A stretch of DNA of 23,993 nucleotides from Monoraphidium neglectum (GCF_000611645.1 NW_014013474.1:10001-33993); one strand, 5' to 3'. Numbered from the stretch's first letter, positions 9,111 through 21,817 are shown. The notes: generated by a model from the sequence alone, not told the origin. Translations and numbers: made by a program.

Positions 9111-9989
9111 TGCTGCTTGGCTGGGGTGCCTGCCTGCCTCTATGTGTCATGCTGTCAATGGCTTTATTTGCGGATACACTCTAGCACCTGGCATGCTGCT
9201 CATTTAAATTCGTCGAGCTCACACCCAGGCGCAACTGCCCCACCCTGCCGGCCTGGCAAGCTTGCCTTAGGGCAATCCAAGGCATACCTGCTTCATCAAA
9301 GCAACGCCCTCATGCATATACGTGCGGGCGGGCGCACGCCTACCCCGCACATACACATGCACGCACACACTCACAATCGCATGCACATGCGTGCGCACAA
9401 CTTGATCACGCGCGCGTGCACGCATGCACATGCTCAGAAGCACACCAACATACACACGCTTGCATGCACTTGTACGCCTGCTGTGCCATCTGCAACGTAA
9501 CTTTTTGTTGAGAAGGTACATGCAAAGGGTCAAACACAGCTGGTTCAGCTGCAAATGTGGCGACATGCAAGGGGTCAAGCGCAGCTCGACCTGGGTCAGC
9601 TGCAAGTGTGCGCGCCAACGGTTACAGCTGTAGGGATGAGAGTACCACTTGGCATCGCAGTGCTGGGCACAGCACCATTTTCCAAGCAGCTCCGCCGCAT
9701 GGATGCATATGCGCGGTGCATTGCCGTCCGCTGCCTCACCCAGTCACTTGTCATCTTGGATCAGTCAGCCTGGCTTCCGTAGGAAGACTCGGCGTCGAAC
9801 GCCAGTGCCGCAGATCAACCCGACTAGACTGCTTCAAGCTGCCCTAACCAACGTCCGTCTTCAACCGAACGAAAGTCAATTTGTCGCACACATCCGAGCG
9901 TCGACTCGCCCTGGCAGGTCTGAGCAAGGCGTGGGTGACATGTACCCTTAGCTGTTACAACACTGACACAATATCATACACACGCAGCC
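9111..9989 (+). promoter_or_regulatory. 5' flank and promoter region of array gene copy 3
   Basis: Positions 9200-9735 parallel the flank of copy 1: GAGCTCACACCCAGG, CTGCCGGCCTGGCAA, the CA/TG-rich tract (9340-9480), the CATGCAAGGGGTCAA block and the ATGGATGCATATGCG block. The CATGCAARGGGTCAA block is tandemly duplicated with a 45 bp period (9519 and 9564). The TGTACCCTTAGCTGTTACAA element is at 9941-9960, 30 bp before the start codon. Because the promoter looks as well preserved as in intact copies, the broken gene may still be transcribed. Confidence 0.6.
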
Positions 9990-12594
9990 ATGGATCCGGC
10001 CGTCCAGGCCGTGGCGGATCGCGTGGAGGCGGCGCTCGCGCGTGTCTGCGACCCCGCATTGCGCGCCGCCGCCCGCCGCCAAGATTGCGCCTCAACAACA
10101 CGCCTGCTCAAGAAAGCAGTCAAAGGGCTTGAAGGTCATGCGAGGCGCTGCCACCGGGGCTGCTGCTGCGGCCCGCGACCATCGCATCTCTCCTGGCCAT
10201 ATTGGTTGACGAGTCAGCCAGCACGCTGGAGTCAGATCTCGCAATCGCCACCTGCACCTGCTTCTATAAGGTGTCCAGCTGCTTACGGCAGGTGCGTCCG
10301 CGGCTGCAGTGGTACTGCTGCAAAGGACAAGGGATAAGGGACGCTGGCTGCTGATCCGGCCGGAACACGCCTGTGCTGGACGGCGGGCAGGGCAGCGCGT
10401 CCCTGGAAAGCGAGCAGGCCTGCACATGCTTTGCATGTCTGCATTGCGGCTTGCAGCAACCAGCTCTCCTTGCCCCCGCCGACGTCCCCCGCCAGATGGC
10501 AGACGCGGGCTTTGCCCAGGCACTCACGCGTTTGGCGACGCGCGGCGCTTGCAGTGGCACATCGCTCGACCAGGCGTGCATGGTCATGCACGCCCTGTGC
10601 AGGTGCAGGCTTTCAGTGAGGGACGACCTCCTCTTGATGCCTGACGACGCGGCCGGCGTCCTTATCGCCGCGGCGACAGCCCCAGGGGCACAGGAGTGCA
10701 CGGGCGGGCCGCTGCTGATGCTTGGGTTGTTGTCAGTCGTTTCGACTCAAGGCGGCAGCGGCAGCGGCGCGTCGGCAACGGCCGCTGCTGCAGCTGCGGC
10801 GGCAGAACGCGTTGCGGGGGACGGCGCTCTGATGGAGGTCGTGCGGCGCCAGCTCGCCAGCGACAGCGACGCGTTTGAGTCAGCCTTGCGGCTGGTCAGG
10901 GCCCTGCTGAGCTACCACGCGCACCCCCGCCTGCTGGAGGCCGCTCTCGCCGTGCTCGGCGACGGGACGTCCGTGCTGCTGGGCGGCGGCGGGGTGCGGC
11001 TGGGCGACCCTTCTTTGGACAACAGGCTTTCCGTGCTGGCGCGTCTCCTGGTGACGTGCGGCGATGAGCAGCACGCGGCCGTGGCGGCTGCGGTGGCCAA
11101 GCACGGCTTCATCGGGCTGCTGCTCAAGGCACTGATCAACCAAAGTTTTGACATTAAGGCCAATTCCATCACCGTGCTCTTCGAGCTCTGCACCTGCCCC
11201 CGCTCCCGCGCGGCCGTCTCGGCGCACCCGGCGGCGCTCGCGACCCTCGCCAACGCGCTGCGCGCCGCCGGCGCGGCCGCGGGCGCCGCGAACGGCGACG
11301 AGGCGCACGGGTTTGCTTTGCTCGCGGACGACGCGCTGCTGGTGATCCGACGCCTGATTGCGCACAGCGCCGCCGCAGGCGATGCGTTCGCCAAGATGGC
11401 GCTGGCCCCGTCTGGCTCGGGCATCCTAGACGCGTTGGAACGGCAGCTGGCGGCGCCCCTAGGGGGCGAGCACCCACACATCAGCAACCGTCGCCCCCTG
11501 CGAGTGCTGGCCGCCGCCGCCACCGCCCTGGACGCCATCACGCGCACCGCGAGCCGCTGCGGCCGGCTCGCGGCCCTGCAGAAGAGGCGTATCCTTGTGC
11601 TTGGGGCCGCCCAGGCGCTGGTGCGGGTCGCGCATGTCTTTCAAAGGGACGGGCACCCGCGTGGCGGGGGCCCGCCCGAGCAGAACGAGAGGTGGGTGTT
11701 GAACGAAGCCAAAATGCTCTTGGCCGCGCTGGACTGCCTCACGGACGTCACCGCAGACGGCGGCGGCGCCGACGCCGCGCTTGCGGCGTTGCGTGAGAGC
11801 GGGCCCGAGGCGGTGGAGGCCTTAAAGGACGCGGCGGCGCGCGCGGCCACCGCACTTGTGGCGGCGTGGCCAGATGACGGCGCAGAGACGCACGAGCAGA
11901 GGCTCCATGACGAGGCGTTTGCTGCCATGCTTATGCGCCTGTCATTGCGATATGAGGATCTGAAGCAGCAGCAGCAGCAGCCGCAGCAGCCGCAGCAGCA
12001 GCAGCTGCCACACCTGGAGCAGTCGCGGCCGAACGAGGTAGATCAACATCATCATAATCATAATCATCATCAGCAGCAGCCACACCTGAGTCAGCAGCAG
12101 CAGGAGGAGCAGCAGCTGCAGCAGCGGCACCAGGAACACCAGCAGCAGCAGCAGCAGCACCACCACCACCACCACCACCACCACCACCAGCAGCACCACC
12201 AGCAGCAGCAGCACCAGCAGAACTCAGCCGACAGCACCACCAGCAGCGGCCGCAGCAGAGGCGACCGCGCAACAGGCGTGGATCCCGCACCAGCCGGTGC
12301 GCCAACATGTTTGGAACAGGATCGGCAAAACCGGCGGTCTCCAGCAGCAGCCGCGCTTTGCCTGCTGTCGGCGAGGGCTCATCCGAGCAGGGGCGCGGGC
12401 CCGCGAGCGGCAATGAATGCGCGGCGTGCGCCAAGACGCCGGCGGACGGCGCGCGGCTGCGCTTGTGCCGCGGCTGCCGCTCGGTGCGCTACTGCAGCCT
12501 GGAGTGCATGCGCAGCGCGTGGCCCGGCCATCGCCAGGCATGCCAAGAGAGGCAGGCCACAGCCAGCGTGGCCCCGGCACCACAGGCTGTTTGA
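9990..12594 (+). pseudogene. ARM/HEAT-like, MYND zinc-finger gene, array copy 3, frameshifted
   Basis: The structure matches the other copies: exon 1 9990-10291, intron 10292-10495, exon 2 10496-12594. Exon 1 is 302 bp instead of 306: one codon is missing near 10101 and a single base near 10131-10143, after which the frame no longer reads ALPQGLLLRPAT. Continuing into exon 2 reaches a stop at 10617-10619. Exon 2 itself is open from 10496 to the second lesion, one A missing from an A-run at 12327-12330 (four As against five in copy 2), which puts the MYND finger out of frame; uncorrected, that frame runs to 12673. The finger remains intact in the other frame (12307-12594). Closest relative is copy 5 (shared HIS-x-RRPLRVL and HPRGGGPPE motifs). 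It is a recent pseudogene or contains sequencing errors; the A-run lesion is the more error-prone one. Confidence 0.75.
11964..12226 (+). repeat. CAG/CAC/CAT repeats coding Gln and poly-His, copy 3
   Basis: CAG runs alternate with HN-rich CATAAT codons (about 12046-12068) and a pure CAC run coding about ten consecutive His residues (about 12159-12188). The poly-His run is unique to this copy. Such a run could bind metal or act as a nuclear-speckle signal, but this copy is frameshifted, so a function is doubtful. Confidence 0.9.
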
Positions 12595-12954
12595 TTGTCA
12601 CGTGGGAGTGAGGCCTCCAATGTGGTCTTGCTTGAGACTGCTTACAAATGCACGAGATGACGGATCAAGCTGATCAGATTTACAGTAGGATGGTTACAGG
12701 TGACTGGGTGCCGCACACTCATTGCTGTGCCCCAAGCATTATTGTTACAATCCTGATGTGTGTGAGCTGAAATATTGCTTGCCACAGCCCCAGTGTAATC
12801 ACAGGCATCAGCGGCATGCCCTGCACATGGCATGTGCCTCAGAGCCCGATTGCTTCCTGCAAGGATGTGTTGTTTCAGAGCCAGCTCAGAGTACAGTAAA
12901 GCTGGTGTGCTTGTAATGCAGCTGCGTGCAGCTGTACTGTAATATCAATTACAC
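12595..12954 (+). other. 3' UTR block of copy 3
   Basis: The shared 3' block is complete: TGTGGTCTTGCTTGAGA, AATCACAGGCATCAGCGGC, then CCCGATTGCTTCCTGCAAGG and AGAGCCAGCTCAGAGTA. The second motif is nearly identical to copy 2 and the last two to copy 4. No gene is seen. Confidence 0.6.
12912..12916 (+). terminator. TGTAA polyadenylation signal, copy 3
   Basis: TGTAA lies in the same CTTGTAATGCAGCTG context as after copy 1; a second TGTAA follows at 12938-12942. Retention in a frameshifted gene fits recent inactivation. Confidence 0.5.
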
Positions 12955-13410
12955 ATGTGATGTGAGGGCACCATGCGGGCGGTGCCGCTCTGTGTGGATG
13001 CTGGGCAGCGGCAAGGCAGCCGACTGCCGGCGCCCCCCCCCCCCTTGTAGGGGAGCGGGAGCGCACGCTGTGGACCGAACAAAACCAAGCGCTGACTGCG
13101 CTGGGCGTAGCGACAAGGATTTGCTGGGGAAGCAAAGAAGTAGGCGGCAAGCATGTTGGAAGTCACACAAGGCGCAGGACGGCACTCTCTCACAGTGCCA
13201 GGTGCCCACGAACGGCAATTGATTTTTGCGGGGTGAGGCGCGCACACTTCCTGAGAAAACCACTCATGGCGCGCCGCAAGCGTCGTCGCGCTTTTGGCCG
13301 TCAGCAGCCAGGGCAGCTGCCGGGCAGCGGCGCGCCGTAACGGCAGTACACAGCAGGCTCCGCATGGATGAATCATGTACGGTGTGTTTGAAAGTATCTC
13401 ATTGATTCAA
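12955..13410. other. Insertion-like segment absent from the other 3' flanks
   Basis: Between the shared 3' block and the motif GTGCAGTGATGGGA (about 13430) this spacer holds about 450 bp with no counterpart after copies 1, 4 or 5. It includes a run of 12 C residues (13033-13044) and a perfect 10 bp inverted repeat (13268-13277 with 13327-13336). No protein domain, clear terminal inverted repeats or target duplication was found by eye. Confidence 0.4.
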
Positions 13411-13481
13411 GTCCAGGTTTGAGGCTTGGTGCAGTGATGGGATGTTCAAGCTTAGTTGATTACCTGCCTGCAATGAGCGCC

Positions 13482-14165
13482 CTACGCTGCCTTGCATCCG
13501 CCCAGCCACAGCGCCAGCGCCCGCGCCCACTGCTGCCCCGCGAATGCGGCCCAAGCAAGCTGCCGCCCAGTACGCGTGCAGCGCCGCGGCCGTCCAGTCA
13601 GGCACGCGCCGCACGTCTGGGCCGCAGCGTCTGGCCAGCCACCAATGATGCGCCATCTCCCAGTGGTCAAAGCGGCGGGTCGCACCTGTCGGCCGGGCCT
13701 CGGCCATGTGGCGTGCCCCCTCGCGCTTGACCCGGGCCGCCATCTCATCAATGGTGGCAGGGACACGCGGCCGGAGAGCAGGCTTGGAAAGATTTGGGGA
13801 ATACAGCATCGAAGTCTCGATTGAACACCGTCACAATTGAAGCATGTACATTGCTGCAGTCCAGTCCTCCAATAGTGACGACACCGTGTCGTCACTATTG
13901 GTGACGTCATACTGCTGTGACAGCAGTATGTAACGCACCTCCCACCCTGACATCCTGCATTAAAACAGTATTCACGCTGTCATGGCTGGTCAAGGACATT
14001 CATGCTGTATTCATCAATAGCACCCAAAAGTGAGGCCCGCACCCCACCGCACGCCCAGGCACCACCCTCCATGTGCTCATGCCGCATTTCGCCTGGAGCT
14101 TGAACTGCGGGCAGGAAGCTGTACGAAATGCCGGCTGCCATGAAAGCAGGCCGCATCCCACATCG
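13482..14165 (-). pseudogene. Decayed 3' end of a flavin-containing monooxygenase gene
   Basis: Two exons of the FMO at the right end of the window are recognisable. The last exon (13782 down to 13482) keeps SLLSGRVSLPP, then a 1 bp deletion shifts the frame to DEMAARVKREGARHM and WWLARRCGPDVRRVPDW; a 4 bp duplication (GCTTGCTT) near the end shifts it back. The preceding exon (about 14155-14088) is still alignable with the GLPF...FELQAK exon but has lost its frame and splice donor. The intron between them also matches the FMO intron, apart from a hairpin-forming insertion at 13871-13930. The other FMO exons are absent. This shows genomic duplication, not retrotransposition. Confidence 0.75.
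13871..13930. repeat. Two adjacent perfect inverted repeats (hairpins)
   Basis: 13871-13899 has 14 bp perfect arms around one base (AATAGTGACGACAC-C-GTGTCG...). 13908-13930 has 10 bp perfect arms around TGA (CATACTGCTG-TGA-CAGCAGTATG). They lie inside the degenerate FMO intron; the intact FMO intron has only a short GGTGACACAGCAGTATTG at the same place. Confidence 0.9.
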
Positions 14166-14824
14166 TAGCGCGTCGCGCCGCGTGGATGCGAGCCGCCGAG
14201 GTGCGCAGGTGGCCCCGGCTCAACCCACGCCAGTCAACCTCGTCTGCATAGCGCTCTGCGCACTACTGAACCAACGCTGCTTGTCAGCACGCCTCCCTTC
14301 GTGACCCTTGCATCCGCCGCTGCGCCCCACAGCCCCACACCAATGCAACAATAGGAGACACCTAATGCTCACTCAGACTCCCGACCATATTGAATCAGCT
14401 CATGCGTGTTTTCACCAGATTCAGTAGGGTACGTCGCCAGTTGGAGCTCTTACAACAGCTTCAGGACTGTGAAGAGGCGAACGGCACCCTGAATCAGCTT
14501 TGCTGACAGTACTGATTGCCCAGCAGCGACGACGCATGGATGCATACGCGCGATGCCTGTGCTGCTGCTCGTCTGGCTCGTCTGCTGCCTGACTCGACCT
14601 CGTTTGAATCAGTAATCCTGCCTACCGCACACAAAGTTGGCGCCGCATGTGTGTGCCGCAGCAGGTGCCAACCAGACTGCTGTAGATAGTGCTTAAATTT
14701 GCCGCCACGAGAACGGCTCAATCTCTCGCACATATCTGAGAGTGGACTCGCCCCACATTCGAGCAAGGGGCGCCATGTACCCTTAAATGCTACAACTCCG
14801 ACACAAAATCATACGCACGCAGCC
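14166..14824 (+). promoter_or_regulatory. Spacer and promoter region of array gene copy 4
   Basis: A short relic at 14285-14345 (CAGCACGCCTCCCT, then CGCTGCGCCCCACAGCCCC) matches part of the relic at 18600-18655. TTGGAGCTCTTACAACAGCT at 14440 recurs near 8783. The conserved blocks before the gene are the CTGACAGTACTGATTGCC block ending in GGATGCATACGCGCGATGC (14501-14560), ACGGCTCAATCTCTCGCACA (about 14712) and ATGTACCCTTAAATGCTACA (about 14775-14794). The GCAAGGGG-TCAA block and CA-rich tract found before copies 1, 3 and 5 are missing, so this promoter is a shortened version. Confidence 0.5.
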
Positions 14825-17412
<2,588 letters not shown>

Positions 17413-17760
17413 ATGTTACATTAAAGTCAATTTCCAGTGGTCTTGCTTGGCAGAGCTTTCACATGCACGCCATGACAGACAGTTGACTTCATTTAGGCAG
17501 AAAAAAATTTGCCATGGCCAAGCTTGATTGTTACAATTTCCATGTATGTGCCGTTGAGAGCTTGCAACAGCCCCAGTGCACCTGCAGCAGCAATGCTGCG
17601 CCCGATTGCTATCTGCAAGGATGTTTTCGCCAACGCCAGGTTAGAGTAGCTGGTCTGTGTGCAATGCAGCTGCAGCAGGCACTGCTTGCCAAGTGTGTAA
17701 AGCATGTTTGTGTGAATGTATCACTTAGGATTAGAATAAGGATTGTAACAAGATATCGCG
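17413..17760 (+). other. 3' UTR block of copy 4
   Basis: The shared 3' block is present: TTCCAGTGGTCTTGCTTG, CTTTCACATGCACGCCATGA, GCTTGCAACAGCCCCAGTGC and CCCGATTGCTATCTGCAAGG. No gene is seen. Confidence 0.6.
17696..17700 (+). terminator. TGTAA polyadenylation signal, copy 4
   Basis: TGTAA occurs in the context AAGTGTGTAAAGCATG about 285 bp after the stop codon, a distance similar to copies 1 and 3. A second TGTAA occurs nearby, in GGATTGTAACAAG (about 17745). Confidence 0.5.
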
Positions 17761-17880
17761 GTTGCCCGCTCCTAGAGCCATCCAGGCTCATGGCTTTGCT
17801 CCATGTGCAAATCTTGAACTTGATGCAGTGATGGGACGTACACGATGGTCGGGGATGGCCACCTGCCCGCAATCAGCGCC

Positions 17881-18183
17881 CTACGCCGCCCTGCTCCCGC
17901 CCAGCCGCTGCACTAGCGCCCCCTGCTGCACCACAGATGCCGCCCATGCCACCGCCCAGTACGCGTGCAGCGCGGCAGCCGTCCAGTTCAGCACACGCTG
18001 CACGTCTGGGCCGCAGCTTCTGGCCAGCCACCTATGGTGCGCCATCTGCCAGTCGTTAAATCGGCGGGTCGCTCCCAGCGGCCGGCCCGCGGCCACGCAG
18101 CGTGCATCTACGGCCTCACTCTCCACCCAGGCCGCAAATTCCTCACGGGGCGGCAGGGACGCGCGGCTGGGAAGTACGGTAGG
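17881..18183 (-). pseudogene. Solitary last exon of a flavin-containing monooxygenase
   Basis: The segment reads SRASLPPREEFAAWVESE, then GATRRFNDWQMAHHRWLA and GPDVQRVLNWTAAALHAYW, closely matching the last exon of the FMO at 22248-22545. The splice acceptor region (TTCAAGCCT) is recognisable, but small length changes next to it put the exon out of phase, and none of the upstream FMO exons are present. To the right is unrelated relic DNA. The long surviving frame suggests a younger copy than the relic at 13482-14165, but it cannot encode an enzyme. Confidence 0.75.
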
Positions 18184-18221
18184 CTTGAAGGGTTTCAGGG
18201 TATGTATCATTAAAATTTGGG

Positions 18222-18660
18222 GTGGCGATGTCCTGCTGCGGGCCGCCAGCTGCAGCCGCCCTGCGGCGCGCCACCTTTGTGGCTGGCCGGAGGCGGGTGT
18301 GCCCCCACCAGCCTGCCAGTTGGCCACATGTGAGGTCAAGGCGTGCTCATTGCCCTCTGCCCGTATCTCGAGCAGGTGTGCAGCCTGCGCAAGCGAGCGA
18401 GTTTGAAATGGTGGAGCGACAGCTGGGGAAGATGCTCTACGACAACTGCTTGGACGGCCTGCTGGGTGAGAGACCCCTGCCTGAGAGTGCTAGGCCTTCC
18501 CACGCGTGCCGCCAGATTACAGAGGGGCCCAGCCGACCTGTCCCGCATGTTTCCTCGACAGAAGGCGCTGCGCATGATGACACTCATCGGTGCGCGCCAG
18601 CACGCGTCCCTCCTTGGCCCCTGGGCTAGCCTGCGCTGCTGCGCCCCACAGCCCCTCTCT
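18222..18660 (+). pseudogene. Relic of an unidentified gene, possibly cullin-like
   Basis: Three pieces look like former coding DNA: 18222-18315 (VAGRRRVCPHQP), a probable exon at about 18375-18465 (SEFEMVERQLGKMLYDNCLD) ending at a GGTGAGAG donor, and about 18516-18650 after a CGCCAG acceptor (RGPADLSRMFPRQKAL, HASLLGPWASLRCC). The pattern VE-x-x-L with a downstream DLSRMF resembles a short segment of cullins (VE-x-x-LL...DLSRMY), but the rest does not fit, so this is only a suggestion. The outer two pieces recur at 8119-8312. No complete gene is possible here. Confidence 0.4.
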
Positions 18661-19377
18661 CCCGCATGGATGTGAGCGAGATACAGCTCCTTGATTGAAT
18701 CACCACCAACCTATCTACTCACGCACACAAGCACCCACATCCATGCGCCCAATCTCTATCTGATTAAGCGTGCGTGCACGCCGGCATGCACATGGTCCCA
18801 TTTAAACACGCCAACATACGCACGCTCACATGCACTTGCACACCTGCTGTGCCATATGCAATACGGTAAATTTCTGATTCTGTGGGGACAAGCAAGGGGT
18901 CAAACACAGCTGGGTCGACAGCAAGTGGGCGCTCCAGGGTTGGTGGTGAGATTGTCACTTATCAACCTGCAAGGATGAGGTGTTGCAGTGCGTTGTGCGG
19001 GGACTGCGTAATACAGCGCACTACACCATGACTGGCAATACCATTTGCCATGCAGATCCGAGGCATGGATGCATACATGCGATGCATCGCGCCCCGCTGC
19101 CCCACCCGAGCTTGGATTACTAAGAAACTGTCGGAGCACCGGTGGGGTGACCGTACTCAGCCTGTCTCCGTTCGGTCTCTGCACACCACGTCGGCGTCCT
19201 ACGTCAGTGCTCCAGGACAAGCCGATTAGACTGCTTTCAGCTGCGTCAACCAACTTCGTCTGCAGCAGATACAATAGGCTTTGACATGATCATCGCAGAT
19301 CTTATCATAGCGTGAACTCGCCCCATACCTATGGTTGTTACAAGACCAGATTAAAAATTATCACACCGCAAGTAGCG
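18661..19377 (+). promoter_or_regulatory. 5' flank and promoter region of array gene copy 5
   Basis: It contains a CA/TG-rich tract (18715-18850), the AGCAAGGGGTCAAACACAGC block (18891-18910) and the GGATGCATACATGCGATGC block (19069-19087). The element nearest the start is diverged: CCATACCTATGGTTGTTACA at about 19323-19342, against TGTACCCTTAGCTGTTACA in copy 3. No gene is seen. Confidence 0.55.
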
Positions 19378-21817
19378 ATGGATCCGGCCATCCAGCCCGT
19401 GGCGGATCGCGTGGAGGCGGCGCTCGCACTTGTCTGCGACGCCGCGTTGCGCGCCGCCGCCCGCCGCCGGGATGCCGCCTCAACAACACGGCGCCTGCTC
19501 GTCAACGCTATCAACGGGATGGAAACGGCATGCGCAGCGCTGCCGCAGGGGCTGCTGCTGCGGCCCGCGACCGTCCGATCCCTCCTGGCTATGTTGGTTG
19601 ACGAGTCAGCCAGCAGGTTGGAGTCACGTCTGGCAGTCGCCACCTGCACCCGCTTCTCAAAGGTGTCGAGCTGCTTGCAACAGGTGCGTCCATGGGAGTG
19701 GTGTTCCTGCTGCAAACAACAAGAAACGAGGGACGCTGGCTGCTGTTCCGGCCGGAACGTGCATGTGCTGAATGGCGGGCGCGGCAGCGCGTCCCTGGGA
19801 AGCGACAAGGCTTACACTTTCTTTGCATGTCTGCATCTGGGCTCGCCAGGGCGGCGGCTTGCAACAACGAGCTCTGATTGCCCTCCCCGACGCCCCCCGC
19901 CAGATGGCAGACGCAGGGTATGCCCAGGCACTCATGCGCTTGGTCGCGCAGGGCGCGTGCAGTGACATATCGCTTGACCAGGCGTGCTTAGTCATGCACA
20001 CAATGTGCGTTTGCAGCCCTTCAGTAAGGCTCAACCTCCTCATGATGCCCGAGGACGCGGCCGGCGTCCTCATCGCGGCGGCAAAGGCCCAAGGGACACA
20101 GGAGTGCGTGCGCTGCCCGCTCGTGTTGCTTGCGTCGCTGTCGCTCGATTTGCGGGAGAGCGGCAGCGGGGATGCGGCCGCGACGCCGGCGGAGGCGGCA
20201 GCAGCCGCGGAGGTGGCAGAGAGAATTGCAGGGGACGGTGTATTGATGGAGGTCGTGCGCCGCCAGCTGTCAGGCAGCGACAGCTACACCTTTGAGCCAG
20301 CGTTGCGGGTCGTTGATTCCCTGCTGAGCCACCACACGCGCCGCCGCCCACGGGAGGCCGCCGCGGCCGCGATCGGCGACGGGTCGTCCGTGCTGCGCGG
20401 CGGCGGCGGGGCGCGGCAGGGCGACCCTCATTTGGACGACAGGCTTTCGGTGCTGGCGCGTCTCCTTGCGACGTGCACCGATGAACAGCACGACGCGGTG
20501 GTGGTAGTTGTGGTGGAGCATGGCGTCATCCCACTGCTGCTGAAGGCGCTGACCAACCAGGATTTCTCCCTCAAGGCCAGCGCCATCACCGTGCTGGTCA
20601 CGCTCTGCAGCTGCCCCCTCTCCCGCGCCGCCGTCGCTGCGCACCCTGCGGCGCTCGCGACGCTGGCCGATGAGATGCGCGCCGCCGGCGCGGCGGCGGG
20701 CGTCGCGGACGGCAAAAAGGCGCACGGGCTCGCTTCGCTCGCGAACGACGCGCTGCTGGCGATCCGCTGCCTGATCGCGCACAGCGCCGCCGCAGGCGAC
20801 GCGTTTGCTGCGATGGCACTGGCGCCGTCTGGCTCAAGCATCCTGGGAGAGGTGGCGCGGCAGCTGGCGACGCCAGTACTGGGCGCGCACCCACACATCA
20901 GCCCCCGCCGGCCCCTGCGAGTCCTGTCCGCCGCCGCCACCGCCCTCGACGCCATCACGCGCGCCGCGTGCCGCTGCGGCCGGCTCGCAGCCCTGCAGAA
21001 GAGGCGTCCCCTTGTGCTCGGGGCCGCCCAGGCGCTGGTGCGGGTCGCGCATGACTTGAACAGGGACGGGCACCCACGTGGCGGGGGCCCACCCGAGCGG
21101 AATGAGAGGTGGGTGTTGCAGGCGGCCGAAATGCTCTTAGCCGCACTGGACTGCTTTACGGACGCCACCGCGGACGGCGGCGGCGCCGACGCCGCGCTCG
21201 GGGCGCTGCGCGAATGCGGGCTCGAGGCGCTGCAGGCTTTCAGTGACGCGGTGGTGCGCGTGGCCGACGCGCTCCTGGCGGTGCGGCCAGGCGCCGGCTC
21301 CGGCGCGGAGGCACACGAGCAGAGGCTGCAGCAAAGCGAGCCGCTGGCAGCTGACATGCCTACGCGCTTGGCAAGGCGGTTCGAGGATCTGCAGCAGCAG
21401 CAGCAGCAACAGCGGCAGCAACAGCAGCAACAGCGGCAGCTGCAGCCTCACGGCTCGGTCACCCCCACCAGCAGCGACTGCAGGCGAGGCAATTGCGCAG
21501 CACCCTCAGCAGCGGGTCTGGCAGCATGCTCGGGCCGTGAGCCGCGGGAAATGGGGGCCTCCAGCAGCGCCAGCCGTGCTCTGCCCATCATTGGCGAAAG
21601 GTCCGAGCAGGGACGCGGGCGCGCGAGCGGCAATGAATGCGCGGCGTGCGCCAAGACGCCGGCGGACGGCGCGTGGCTGCGCTTGTGCCGCGGCTGCCGC
21701 TCGGTGCGCTACTGCAGCCTGGAGTGCATGCGCAGCGCGTGGCCCGGCCACCGCCAGGCATGCCAAGAGAGGCAGGCAGCAGCAGCCAGCGCGGCTGCGG
21801 CACCCCAGGTTATATGA
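19378..21817 (+). CDS. ARM/HEAT-like, MYND zinc-finger protein, array copy 5
   Basis: Exons 19378-19683 and 19904-21817 give 739 residues, the shortest intact copy. The phase-0 intron is 220 bp, CAG|GTGCGT to CGCCAG. Residues 1-102 are the conserved helical N-terminal segment; the ARM-like stretch is at about 304-363 (EHGVIPLLLKAL, SLKASAITVLVTLC). The poly-Ala insertion is replaced by a mixed AAATPAEAAAAAEVAERIAG-like stretch. The Gln tract is only about 18 residues with Arg interruptions (about 598-615). The MYND finger (C681-C722) has all eight ligands, with one Arg to Trp change (GAWLRLC). The C-terminus ends PQVI instead of PQAV. It is the best template for reading broken copy 3. The function is unknown. 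Confidence 0.86.
21391..21442 (+). repeat. Short CAG/CAA repeat coding Gln tract, copy 5
   Basis: Seven Gln codons are followed by Gln runs broken by CGG (Arg). CAA and CGG interruptions usually stabilise CAG tracts, consistent with this being the shortest Gln tract in the array. Confidence 0.9.

Noticed and set aside
12955..13410. Complete transposon with terminal inverted repeats
   Set aside because: Weak end similarity only; no convincing terminal repeats, target duplication or transposase.
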